Part shown: piece after piece, positions 6,289-14,820 of the stretch
Layout of the letters: each line of letters opens with the position of its first letter
How positions within the stretch are numbered: position 1 is the stretch's first letter
NCBI GenBank assembly: GCA_017996845.1
Contig: JAGOGF010000048.1
Location: forward strand, 1 to 15,919
Length of the DNA: 15,919 bases
DNA from: Butyrivibrio sp.
GTDB taxonomy: Bacteria > Bacillota_A > Clostridia > Lachnospirales > Lachnospiraceae
Direction of reading: 5' to 3'
Notes under the pieces: model-generated
The model's database searches: none
Seen by the model: only the letters and a program-made list of their open reading frames with translations
What the model was told of the DNA's origin: nothing
Program-made: the position numbers and the translations under genes

Positions 6289-6332
6289 ATCAGGCAGGAG
6301 GGTAGCCGAAAGCGGCTATCCTCCTGCTTGGT
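6289..6332 (+). other. 20-bp hairpin in the acpP-rnc gap
   Basis: Bases 6289-6308 pair without interruption with 6313-6332 around the tetraloop AAAG; the inner 15 bp are GC-rich with a single G-U, and the outer 5 bp contain two more. The downstream sequence (TTGGTTTATG) lacks a real T run, so it is a poor terminator. It begins 18 bases after the acpP stop and ends 47 bases before the rnc ATG. It could shield the acpP 3' end or be an RNase III processing site; both are inference. Confidence 0.75.
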
Positions 6333-6379
6333 TTATGCAAATAACATGGCAAGAATGTGAAGAAGAGGGGCGTCAAATT

Positions 6380-7072
6380 ATGATTACACAGAAAGATATA
6401 CTGCGGCTGGAAGAACGGATCGGGTATCATTTTAAAAACAATGCACTGATAATCGAAGCTTTAACACACAGTTCATTTTCAAATGAACAGAAAATCAATC
6501 ATTTACCGGATTATGAACGTCTGGAGTTTCTGGGAGATTCTGTTCTGGAAATGGTTTCCAGTGCTTTTTTATTCAGAACATATCCGGACCGGAATGAGGG
6601 ACAGATGACAAAGCAGCGTGCTTCCATGGTCTGTGAGGCGGCTCTTGCCTTTTGCGCGCAGGATATTCATCTTGAGGAATTTATCCTGCTTGGAAAAGGC
6701 GAAGAAGCAACCGGGGGAAGACACAGAGATTCGATTATTTCAGATGTTATGGAAGCTGTGATCGGTGCAATTTATCTTGACAGTGGGGTTACGGAAGCAG
6801 AGAAATACATCAACAGATTTATTTTATCTGATCTGGAAGACAAACAGATTTTTTATGACAGCAAATCCATTCTGCAGGAGATGGTGCAGAGCAAAGGCGG
6901 TTCGCTTTCCTATGAAATTTGTGGCGAAAGTGGTCCTGAACATGATAAAATGTTTAGAACCGTGGTAATGATCAATGATAAGAAAATGGGGGAGGGTGCA
7001 GGAAGAACCAAAAAGGCGGCAGAGCAGAAAGCTGCCTATGAAGCAATTCTTGCACTGAAGAGAAATCGCTGA
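6380..7072 (+). CDS. rnc: Ribonuclease III
   Basis: RNase III cleaves double-stranded RNA, processing rRNA precursors and some mRNAs in the cytosol. I start it at the ATG at 6380, 9 bases after GAGGGG, giving 230 residues; an upstream in-frame ATG at 6335 lacks a ribosome site and adds sequence outside the family. The nuclease domain (about 1-150) has the signature ERLEFLGDS (46-54). The metal-binding quartet is Glu49, Asp53, Asp122 and Glu125, with the same 69-residue Asp-Asp spacing as in E. coli. A double-stranded RNA-binding domain occupies about 158-228, ending in the GRTKKAAEQKAA helix. The stop TGA shares its A with the smc ATG, so translation is probably coupled. The hairpin before the gene suggests possible autoregulation. 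Confidence 0.97.
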   Translation: MITQKDILRLEERIGYHFKNNALIIEALTHSSFSNEQKINHLPDYERLEFLGDSVLEMVSSAFLFRTYPDRNEGQMTKQRASMVCEAALAFCAQDIHLEEFILLGKGEEATGGRHRDSIISDVMEAVIGAIYLDSGVTEAEKYINRFILSDLEDKQIFYDSKSILQEMVQSKGGSLSYEICGESGPEHDKMFRTVVMINDKKMGEGAGRTKKAAEQKAAYEAILALKRNR

Positions 7073-10000
7073 TGTATTTAAAAAGTATAGAAATCCATGG
7101 ATTTAAATCTTTTGCAAATCGGATGAAGTTTGATTTCCATAATGGAATAACTGCGATCGTAGGACCCAACGGGAGCGGCAAAAGCAATGTTGCAGATGCT
7201 GTCAGGTGGGTTTTGGGAGAACAGCGGATTAAACAGCTGCGTGGTGCGTCCATGCAGGACGTTATTTTTTCCGGTACTGAGACGCGTAAGCCTCTTGGTT
7301 ATGCTTTTGTTGCCATTACACTTGATAATTCCGACCATTCTCTTGCAATCGATTACGATGAAGTGACGGTATCCAGGAGATTATATCGTTCCGGAGAGAG
7401 CGAATATATGATCAATGGCAACAGCTGCAGATTAAAGGATGTGAATGAGCTTTTCTACGATACCGGTATCGGTAAAGAGGGATATTCCATTATCGGACAG
7501 GGGCAGATTGATCAGATTCTTTCGAGTAAACCGGAAGATCGCCGCAATCTGTTTGATGAAGCTGCCGGGATCGTTAAATTCAAGCTTCGCAAGGAAGCTG
7601 CAATTAAGAAACTTGCAGATGAGAAAATCAATCTGACAAGACTGAATGATATCCTTTCGGAACTGGGGAAACAGATCGGACCGCTTGAGAAACAGTCGGA
7701 AGTGGCAAAGATATATCTTAAAGACAGGGAACAGCTCAGGACACTCGATGTCAATATGTTTTTGCTTGATAATGAACATCTGAAGGAACAGCTTGATGAT
7801 GCAGAACAGAGATACAGGATTGCAGCAGATGATCTGACGGATACAGCAAATAAATACGAACAGGCAAAAGAAGAGTATGACAGAATTGCAGAAGTTCTTG
7901 AAACACTGGATGGTGAAATAGAAACAGCAAGAACCAAAATGACAGATACCAGTGTTATGAAGGAAAAGCTGGAAGGACAGATTGGGATTCTGAAAGAACA
8001 GATAAAATCTGCATCCGGAAGTGACCAGCATTTCCAAAACCGTAAAGCTGCATTATGTGCTGAAATAGAAGAAAAAAACAGCGAAAAAGAAAGAGTTCTT
8101 GCTGAAAAATCCAAGACAGACGCAGAACTATCAGATCTGACGGCAAAAAAAGATGCTGCAACGCTTGCGCTGAATGAGGTCATGCAGACAATTCATTCAC
8201 TCAATGACAGCATCGAAGAATATAAAAGCACGATTATTGATAATTTGAATTCCAGAGCGACGATCAAGTCCAGGCAGGGAAGTTTGAAGGCAATGAGGGA
8301 ACAGATCAGTATCCGCAGAGCTGAGCTGACATCCAGACTGGTTCGTGTACAATCGGATGAATCCAGACAGGAAGAGACAATTCGACAGCTGAAAGAAGAA
8401 TTTGAACAAATCAATGAAGTGATCCGTCAACTGAATGATCAGCAGAATCAGATGGAAAAAAGTCTCACAGATGTTAAAACTGTTTTGACGGATAAGGATG
8501 CAAAACTTCGTGAAACACAGAATCTTTTTCATCAGGAGAAATCCAAACTGGAAGCAGTCGCAAATCTGACAGAACGTTATGAAGGATATGGCGGAAGCGT
8601 TAAGAAAGTGATGGAACGCAAGGAGGATGAAAAAGGCATTATCGGTGTTGTTGCGGATATTATCAAAACGCAGCCTGAATATGAAACAGCAATCGAGATA
8701 GCGCTGGGCGGCAATATTCAGAATATCGTTACGGATAATGAAGATACTGCGAAGAAAATGATCGGATATCTCAAGACAACCAAAGCGGGACGTGCTACTT
8801 TTTTGCCTCTGAACAGTATTAAGGATCCACAGGAGTTTAAGACACCTGAAGTGCTGAAGGAAAAGGGTGTGATCGGCATGGCAGACGAACTGGTTCATAC
8901 CGATGCAAAGTACCGTGATGTTGCAAAGGCTATGCTGGGAAGGATCGTTGTTGTTGATCATATTGATCATGCAGTAAAAATTGCCAGAAAATTTCATTAT
9001 GGTATTCGTATGGTTACCCTGGAAGGAGAACTCTTGGTTCCGGGCGGCGCCATAAGCGGCGGCGCATTTAAGAATAACAGCAATCTGCTGGGAAGACGCC
9101 GGGAAATGGAAGAACTTTCGGCACATGTGAAACAGTATGAAAGTGATATTGCCGGATTGCAAAAAGAAATCGAAGAAACCAAATCCCGTCGTAATGAAAT
9201 GCGTGTGGCACTCGAAACTGCAAAAACGCAGCTGCAGAATAAATTTATTGAGCAGAATACGGCAAGGCTGAATGTTGTCAAGGAAGAAGAGCGTAAAAAA
9301 GAAGCAGAAGGCAATTTCACGGACTTGAAAAATGAAAACGAAGATATTGAAAATAAGCTTCGTGAAATTGATGAGCAGGAGAAGGAAGCTGCGCAGGCAC
9401 TTGAAAATTCCATTCAGACCGAAAATACCTGTACAGAGAAAATTGAAGAATTACAGAACAGACTGGTGCTGATGCAGATCAAAGAACAGGAAGAAAACAC
9501 AAGAGTGTCTGCAAGAGAGCTGGACACATCCAGAATTCTGCAGAAGCAGGAGTTTGAACAGGAGAACCTGAACCGAATAGATGGAGAAATTTCATCCAGA
9601 CAGGTCGATCTGGATGAAATTCTGGCTAATATGAAGGCCAATGCCGAGGAGCTTTCACAGAAACAAAAGAATATTGATGCAATTCGGGCTACCATTGATT
9701 CATCTGCCAATGTACAAAGTGATGTGAAGCAGGAACTTGCAGATAAACTGCAGAAAAAGGATGAACTGACAGCAAGTCAGAAGACATTTTTTAAAACAAG
9801 AGAAGATCTGTCAGAAAGAAAATCATCTCTTGATAAGGATGTGACCCGCCTTGGCGTACAAAAAGAAAAATTTGAAGGTATGATTGCGGCCCAGATCAAT
9901 TATATGTGGGATGAGTATGAGGTCACATTATCAGATGCTGCTGCGCTGCGCGATCCTGAGATGACCAATACAGCGTCTATGAAACGGGAAATTACATTTT

Positions 10001-10629
10001 TAAAAGAAGCAATCCGTAAGCTCGGAGATGTCAATGTCAATGCCATTGAAGATTATAAAAATCTTATGGAAAGATATACATTTATGAAGACGCAGCACGA
10101 TGATCTTGTAACTGCAGAACAGCAGCTGCGTGAAATAATTGCAGAACTGGATACTTCCATGCGGGAACAGTTTACCGAACAGTTCAAAAAGATCAATGTC
10201 GAGTTCGATAAAGTCTTTAAGGAAATGTTTGGAGGCGGAAAAGGAAGTCTTGAACTGGTGGAAGAGGAAGATGTCCTGGAAGCGGGGATCCGGATCATAG
10301 CACAGCCCCCGGGAAAGAAGCTGCAGAATATGATGCAGCTGTCCGGTGGAGAGAAGGCGCTGACGGCAATCGCACTGCTGTTTGCGATACAGAGTCTGAA
10401 ACCGTCACCGTTTTGCCTCCTGGATGAAATAGAAGCCGCACTGGATGAAAACAATGTTGTACGATTTGCAAAGTATCTTCATAAACTGAAATATACACAG
10501 TTTATTGTAATTACGCATCGTCGTGGTACAATGGATAGTGCGGATCGGCTTTACGGCATAACCATGCAGGAAAAGGGCGTTTCGGCACTGGTAAGTGTTA
10601 ACCTGATTGATAAGGAGCTGACAAACTGA
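7072..10629 (+). CDS. smc: Chromosome segregation protein SMC
   Basis: SMC is the ATPase of the bacterial condensin complex with ScpA and ScpB, which loads at parS sites and organises the chromosome. The 1185 residues match the family. In order: Walker A GPNGSGKS (31-38), a first coiled-coil arm (about 170-500), the hinge (about 505-665, ending in PGGAISGGA at 657-665), a second coiled-coil arm (about 675-1020), the ABC signature LSGGEKALTA (1090-1099), and Walker B ending in Asp1118 with catalytic Glu1119. The coiled-coil arms are rich in Glu, Lys and Gln with no breaks, and no frameshift is seen. The gene overlaps rnc by one base and precedes ftsY by one base, the conserved rnc-smc-ftsY block. 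Large antisense open frames opposite it are composition artefacts. Confidence 0.98.
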   Translation: MYLKSIEIHGFKSFANRMKFDFHNGITAIVGPNGSGKSNVADAVRWVLGEQRIKQLRGASMQDVIFSGTETRKPLGYAFVAITLDNSDHSLAIDYDEVTVSRRLYRSGESEYMINGNSCRLKDVNELFYDTGIGKEGYSIIGQGQIDQILSSKPEDRRNLFDEAAGIVKFKLRKEAAIKKLADEKINLTRLNDILSELGKQIGPLEKQSEVAKIYLKDREQLRTLDVNMFLLDNEHLKEQLDDAEQRYRIAADDLTDTANKYEQAKEEYDRIAEVLETLDGEIETARTKMTDTSVMKEKLEGQIGILKEQIKSASGSDQHFQNRKAALCAEIEEKNSEKERVLAEKSKTDAELSDLTAKKDAATLALNEVMQTIHSLNDSIEEYKSTIIDNLNSRATIKSRQGSLKAMREQISIRRAELTSRLVRVQSDESRQEETIRQLKEEFEQINEVIRQLNDQQNQMEKSLTDVKTVLTDKDAKLRETQNLFHQEKSKLEAVANLTERYEGYGGSVKKVMERKEDEKGIIGVVADIIKTQPEYETAIEIALGGNIQNIVTDNEDTAKKMIGYLKTTKAGRATFLPLNSIKDPQEFKTPEVLKEKGVIGMADELVHTDAKYRDVAKAMLGRIVVVDHIDHAVKIARKFHYGIRMVTLEGELLVPGGAISGGAFKNNSNLLGRRREMEELSAHVKQYESDIAGLQKEIEETKSRRNEMRVALETAKTQLQNKFIEQNTARLNVVKEEERKKEAEGNFTDLKNENEDIENKLREIDEQEKEAAQALENSIQTENTCTEKIEELQNRLVLMQIKEQEENTRVSARELDTSRILQKQEFEQENLNRIDGEISSRQVDLDEILANMKANAEELSQKQKNIDAIRATIDSSANVQSDVKQELADKLQKKDELTASQKTFFKTREDLSERKSSLDKDVTRLGVQKEKFEGMIAAQINYMWDEYEVTLSDAAALRDPEMTNTASMKREITFLKEAIRKLGDVNVNAIEDYKNLMERYTFMKTQHDDLVTAEQQLREIIAELDTSMREQFTEQFKKINVEFDKVFKEMFGGGKGSLELVEEEDVLEAGIRIIAQPPGKKLQNMMQLSGGEKALTAIALLFAIQSLKPSPFCLLDEIEAALDENNVVRFAKYLHKLKYTQFIVITHRRGTMDSADRLYGITMQEKGVSALVSVNLIDKELTN

Positions 10630-10630
10630 C

Positions 10631-11542
10631 GTGAGTGGATTTTTTTCCCGGCTAAAAGGCGGATTAACTAAAACAAGAGATAACATGGTTAAAGGTCTCG
10701 ATAATGTATTTCGAGGCTATTCCAGTATTGACGAAGATTTCTATGAAGAGCTGGAAGAAACACTGATCATGGGCGATATTGGAGTGAATGCGACCAGCAG
10801 GATCATTGATGAACTGCGTACGCAGGTCAAAGATCAGCATATCTCTGATACGGAAAGCTGCAGAAACCTCCTGATAGAAGATATCCGTGAGCAGATGAAG
10901 ACAGATGAAAAGGCTTATGAGTTTGAAGATCGTAAGACTGTCATTTTTGTCATCGGGGTAAATGGAGTCGGAAAGACAACTTCAGTTGGAAAACTGGCTG
11001 CTATTTTTAAGGCAAAGGGCAGAAAAGTTCTGGTGGCCGCGGCAGATACCTATCGGGCAGCTGCAACGGAGCAGCTGAATGAATGGACTGACAGGGCAGG
11101 CGTTCCTCTTATTGCAGGAAAAGAGGGCTCAGATCCGGCAAGTGTCATATATGATGCAGTAAATGCTGCAAAATCAAGGGGAAGTGATATCCTGATCATT
11201 GATACGGCAGGCAGACTACATAACAAAAAGAATCTGATGGAAGAACTGAAAAAAATGAACCGGATACTGGATCGTGAACTTCCGGATTATTGCAGGGAAA
11301 ATTTCATTGTTCTGGATGGAACAACCGGTCAGAATGCACTTTCGCAGGCGAGAGAATTTGGGGAAGTAACGAACCTGACAGGCATTGTTCTGACCAAGAT
11401 GGACGGGACAGCAAAGGGCGGTATTGCCGTTGCGATTGTTTCCGAATTAAATATACCGGTAAAATATATTGGCGTGGGGGAAGCCATTGACGATCTGGAG
11501 CGCTTTGATCCGGATCAGTTTGTAAATGCTTTATTTATGTGA
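10631..11542 (+). CDS. ftsY: Signal recognition particle receptor FtsY
   Basis: FtsY is the membrane-associated GTPase that docks SRP-ribosome complexes for co-translational insertion of membrane proteins. The GTG start lies one base after the smc stop, with AAGGAG at 10613-10618 about 12 bases upstream inside smc. The 303 residues contain the N domain (about 1-95) and the G domain with P-loop GVNGVGKTT (109-117), DTYRAAATEQL (139-149), DTAGR (191-195) and TKMDG (255-259). The long acidic A domain of E. coli FtsY is absent, as is usual in Gram-positives; the N-terminal amphipathic MSGFFSRLKGGL is the likely lipid-binding helix. Its partner Ffh is not in the window but would be expected right after ylxM. 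Confidence 0.98.
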   Translation: MSGFFSRLKGGLTKTRDNMVKGLDNVFRGYSSIDEDFYEELEETLIMGDIGVNATSRIIDELRTQVKDQHISDTESCRNLLIEDIREQMKTDEKAYEFEDRKTVIFVIGVNGVGKTTSVGKLAAIFKAKGRKVLVAAADTYRAAATEQLNEWTDRAGVPLIAGKEGSDPASVIYDAVNAAKSRGSDILIIDTAGRLHNKKNLMEELKKMNRILDRELPDYCRENFIVLDGTTGQNALSQAREFGEVTNLTGIVLTKMDGTAKGGIAVAIVSELNIPVKYIGVGEAIDDLERFDPDQFVNALFM

Positions 11543-11564
11543 AAAGAGCAAACGGAGGAGAGAC

Positions 11565-12791
11565 ATGTCTGAAGAAAAGAAAATGACACTGGAGAAATTT
11601 GAAGAAGCCTGTGAGGCTGTAAAAAAGGTAACACTGGAAACAAAACTGATTTATAGTGATTATCTAAGTGATATCTCAGGGAACAAGGTATATTTAAAGC
11701 CTGAAAACATGCAGAGAACAGGCGCTTATAAGGTTCGCGGCGCATATTATAAGATTACGACCATGTCTCCCGAAGATCGTGAAAAAGGCTTAATTACCGC
11801 ATCTGCAGGAAATCATGCACAGGGAGTTGCCTATGCAGCAAAATGTTATCATGTAAAGGCAACGATCGTGATGCCCAATACAACACCTTTGATCAAGGTA
11901 AACCGCACCAAAGCACTGGGTGCAGAAGTTATTCTGCATGGCGATGTATATGATGAAGCATGTGACTATGCGCTTAAGCTTGCAGAAGAAAAGGGTTATA
12001 CATTTGTACATCCGTTTGATGATCTGGATGTTGCGACCGGACAGGGAACGATTGCAATGGAAATTTTCAAGGAACTTCCGACTGTCGACTGCATTCTGGT
12101 TCCGATCGGTGGAGGCGGACTGGCAACAGGCGTTTCCACACTTGCAAAGCTCTTAAATCCCAAGATCATGGTAATCGGAGTTGAGCCTGCGGGCGCAAAC
12201 TGTATGCAGGAATCCTTTAAAGCAGGTCATGTTGTAACACTTCCGCATGTAAACACGATTGCGGATGGAACAGCTGTTAAGACGCCGGGTTCTATAATTT
12301 TCCCATATATCCGTGAAAATATTGATGAGATCATTACCGTACCGGATGAAGATCTGGTAGTTTCTTTCCTTGACATGGTCGAGAATCATAAGATGGTTGT
12401 TGAAAATTCAGGGCTGTTAACCGTTGCCGCATTAAAACAGCTGAAATTTAAAAATAAGAAGGTTGTATCGGTTCTTTCAGGCGGAAATATGGATGTTATT
12501 ACCATGTCAAGCGTGGTTCAGCAGGGACTGATTCTGAGAAACCGTATTTTTACCGTCTCTGTTCTTCTTCCGGATAAGCCGGGACAGCTTGCAGCGGTCG
12601 CTGAAGTAATTGCAGGGCAGAATGGAAATGTAATCAAACTGGAACATAATCAGTTTGTATCGATTAATAGAAATGCAGCAGTAGAACTTCGCATCACATT
12701 GGAAGCATTTGGATCCGATCATAAGCAGCAGATCATTGATGCACTTGAAAAAAATGGTTATCAGCCTAAAATTGTCAGAACGCAAATCTGA
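11565..12791 (+). CDS. ilvA: Threonine ammonia-lyase, medium form with C-terminal ACT domain
   Basis: This PLP enzyme deaminates threonine to 2-oxobutyrate and ammonia, feeding isoleucine synthesis or, in fermenters, propionate formation. I start it at the ATG at 11565, preceded by GGAGGAG, which gives 408 residues; an upstream in-frame ATG overlaps the ftsY end and lacks a ribosome site. Lys56 in GAYKVRGA binds PLP, SAGNHAQG (80-87) is the substrate loop, and GGGG (182-185) holds the PLP phosphate. A single ACT domain covers about 328-402. This architecture is the medium form, not the long biosynthetic IlvA with two regulatory ACT-like domains, so whether isoleucine or another ligand controls it cannot be told. 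It starts 22 bases after ftsY with no terminator, so co-transcription with ftsY is likely. Confidence 0.94.
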   Translation: MSEEKKMTLEKFEEACEAVKKVTLETKLIYSDYLSDISGNKVYLKPENMQRTGAYKVRGAYYKITTMSPEDREKGLITASAGNHAQGVAYAAKCYHVKATIVMPNTTPLIKVNRTKALGAEVILHGDVYDEACDYALKLAEEKGYTFVHPFDDLDVATGQGTIAMEIFKELPTVDCILVPIGGGGLATGVSTLAKLLNPKIMVIGVEPAGANCMQESFKAGHVVTLPHVNTIADGTAVKTPGSIIFPYIRENIDEIITVPDEDLVVSFLDMVENHKMVVENSGLLTVAALKQLKFKNKKVVSVLSGGNMDVITMSSVVQQGLILRNRIFTVSVLLPDKPGQLAAVAEVIAGQNGNVIKLEHNQFVSINRNAAVELRITLEAFGSDHKQQIIDALEKNGYQPKIVRTQI

Positions 12792-12815
12792 AGATAAGAG
12801 AAAATAGAAATTGAT

Positions 12816-13691
12816 ATGAAAAAAAGAAAAAAAATGAAAAGAATCCTGATGGATTATATGATTATCACAATAGCGTCCATCGTATATGGTCTTGGAACCA
12901 GTCTGTTCAGCGATCCGAACAATCTGGCTCCGGGAGGATTCACCGGTGTTGCCATTGCAATGAATCGTCTGGCACCGATTGGAACAGGTACCTGGTTCAT
13001 GCTGATGAATATCCCTGTTTTATTACTGGGAGTTTGGAAATTTGGTATTCGTTTTATCATATCTACTTTGTATGCGACAGGTATTATCTCATTAAGTACT
13101 AACATGTTTGCACAGTTTGGTCAGTCCTATATGATTCACGACGTTTTTCTTGCCATTACGATCGGAAGTGCGTGCTGTGCATGGTCGATGGGCGTTATCT
13201 TTAAACATGGGGCTACGACCGGCGGATCAGATATTATTATCAAACTGCTTCGCCTCAAATTCCCACATATTAAAACCGGAATGTTATTTTTTATTACAGA
13301 TATTTTTGTTGTAATTTTTGCAGGTTTTGTGTTTGGCAATATTAATGATGCTCTTTACTCTCTTCTTGCAGTACTGATCACATCTTTTATTCTGGACATT
13401 GTGCTGTATGGCCGTGATGAAGCAAGACTTCTGTATATTATTTCAGATCGTTCAGAACCGATTACCAGAAGACTTTTGGAAGAGCTTGATATTGGTGTTA
13501 CACATATTTATGGTGAAGGAGCATACAGCCATAAACAGAAAAAAGTGATCATGTGCGTTGTAAAAAAGCGTGTGTCTCCTCTTGCAGAGAGTATTGTCAA
13601 AGAAGAGGATCCGGATGCCTTTATGATCGTCACAAGTGCTTCTGAAATATTTGGGGAAGGCTACAAGAGCTATTTTGAAGAAAAAATCTGA
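12816..13691 (+). CDS. YitT-family (DUF161/DUF2179) integral membrane protein
   Basis: The product is a 291-residue membrane protein of unknown function. About five hydrophobic segments occupy residues 12-205, with the family motif HGATTGGSDI (131-140) in a loop that follows the third or fourth segment. The C-terminal cytosolic part (about 205-285) is the DUF2179 domain, which has a ferredoxin-like or ACT-like size and includes GVTHIYGEGAYS. The basic N-terminus (KKRKKMKR) suggests a cytosolic start. The ribosome site is weak (AAGAG about 15 bases upstream), and a second ATG at 12834 is an alternative that would remove six residues. The gap to ilvA is 24 bases. Transport roles have been suggested for relatives; nothing here proves a substrate. 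Confidence 0.88.
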   Translation: MKKRKKMKRILMDYMIITIASIVYGLGTSLFSDPNNLAPGGFTGVAIAMNRLAPIGTGTWFMLMNIPVLLLGVWKFGIRFIISTLYATGIISLSTNMFAQFGQSYMIHDVFLAITIGSACCAWSMGVIFKHGATTGGSDIIIKLLRLKFPHIKTGMLFFITDIFVVIFAGFVFGNINDALYSLLAVLITSFILDIVLYGRDEARLLYIISDRSEPITRRLLEELDIGVTHIYGEGAYSHKQKKVIMCVVKKRVSPLAESIVKEEDPDAFMIVTSASEIFGEGYKSYFEEKI

Positions 13692-13730
13692 CATGGTCTC
13701 GTTATTACCGGCATTCATATAGGAGAAGAG

Positions 13731-14816
13731 ATGGAATATAATGGCAATAAAAAGAAGAATCGGGCATTTCGGAATACACAGAATATCATATCCATTATTT
13801 TTCTGAGTCTGGTATCACTGCTTGCATTGTCATTCTGTATTTTTATCCTGCTCAGAAATGCCTCTCTTTTAAAGGAAAACGAAGCATTCCGCAGTGAACT
13901 GGATGAGCTCAATACAGAAGGGTATTATACCAAGTCACAGGCACAGGAGCTTGTTGACAGTAGTAGTGCGCAGAAAGAGAAAGAAACGCGGCAGAGCATT
14001 CTGGATCAGATTCAGAACAATCTGGAATCGGGGAAAGGAACAAATTATACGTTTCGTTCACTTTTTGCAGATCAGCTGGTCGTAACAGATGCAGGAAAAT
14101 ATTATTTTTTCCCGATCAATCAGAACATTCCGCATAACTCCTTTTCAGAAACGGACTTTGCCTTGGATGACAGTGGTATCATGCATTATCAGGGCAAGGA
14201 TGGCAGTGTAAAAGGAGAACTCGGGATTGATGTTTCCAGATTTCAGGGAGATATTGACTGGAAGAAGGTTGCGGCTGCAGGTGTGAAATATGCGTTCATC
14301 CGTGTCGGATCCCGTGGAAGTTCAAAGGGGAAGATTGTACTGGATGATCATTTTACAGTTAATGCGGAAGGCGCACTCGCAAATGGGATACAGATCGGCG
14401 TCTATTTCTATTCACAGGCGGTAAATGATGCGGAAGCGCTGGAAGAAGCCAAATTTGTTCTGGATACAATAGAACCTTATCAGATCACCTGTCCGGTTGT
14501 ATTTGATTTGGAAAAAGCAGATCAGGATCAGGCAAGAACGGAAAAGGTAACGCAGGATCAGTTTACCAGAAATGCCCAGATATTCTGTGATACTGTAAAA
14601 GGAGCCGGCTATGCGCCAATGATTTACGGCAATCTCAAATCATATACGCTTTTGCTGGATCTGACCAAACTGACTGCATATGACAAATGGATTGCATATT
14701 ATAATGTGCCGCAGTATTTCCCATATGAATTCAGCGTGTGGCAGTATGCTTCAGAAGGAAAGATAGACGGAATCGAAGGCAAAGTGGATCTGAATATCAA
14801 TGTAAAGGATTGGTAA
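13731..14816 (+). CDS. Membrane-anchored GH25 muramidase (lysozyme)
   Basis: GH25 enzymes hydrolyse the beta-1,4 bond between MurNAc and GlcNAc in peptidoglycan. The 361 residues comprise a basic cytosolic N-terminus, one transmembrane helix (about 19-41), a polar helical or coiled stretch (44-100), a segment I do not recognise (about 104-160), and the GH25 domain (about 163-360). The domain starts with GIDVSRFQGDIDW, whose Asp167 is a conserved catalytic-pocket residue. It continues to FDLE with Asp259 and Glu261, the catalytic D-x-E pair, and ends with WQYAS and VDLN. No signal-peptidase site is evident, so it is probably a type II anchored protein facing the wall. A good ribosome site (AGGAGAAG) precedes the ATG. 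It lies 39 bases after the YitT gene and 4 bases before the regulator. Confidence 0.93.
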   Translation: MEYNGNKKKNRAFRNTQNIISIIFLSLVSLLALSFCIFILLRNASLLKENEAFRSELDELNTEGYYTKSQAQELVDSSSAQKEKETRQSILDQIQNNLESGKGTNYTFRSLFADQLVVTDAGKYYFFPINQNIPHNSFSETDFALDDSGIMHYQGKDGSVKGELGIDVSRFQGDIDWKKVAAAGVKYAFIRVGSRGSSKGKIVLDDHFTVNAEGALANGIQIGVYFYSQAVNDAEALEEAKFVLDTIEPYQITCPVVFDLEKADQDQARTEKVTQDQFTRNAQIFCDTVKGAGYAPMIYGNLKSYTLLLDLTKLTAYDKWIAYYNVPQYFPYEFSVWQYASEGKIDGIEGKVDLNINVKDW

Positions 14817-14820
14817 TGCG

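Noticed and set aside
7512..9413. Long open frames on the - strand opposite smc, up to 321 codons.
   Set aside because: They lie entirely inside smc, have Cys-, Phe- and Ser-rich low-complexity translations, no ribosome sites and no recognisable domain. They follow from the Glu/Lys-rich coding strand.
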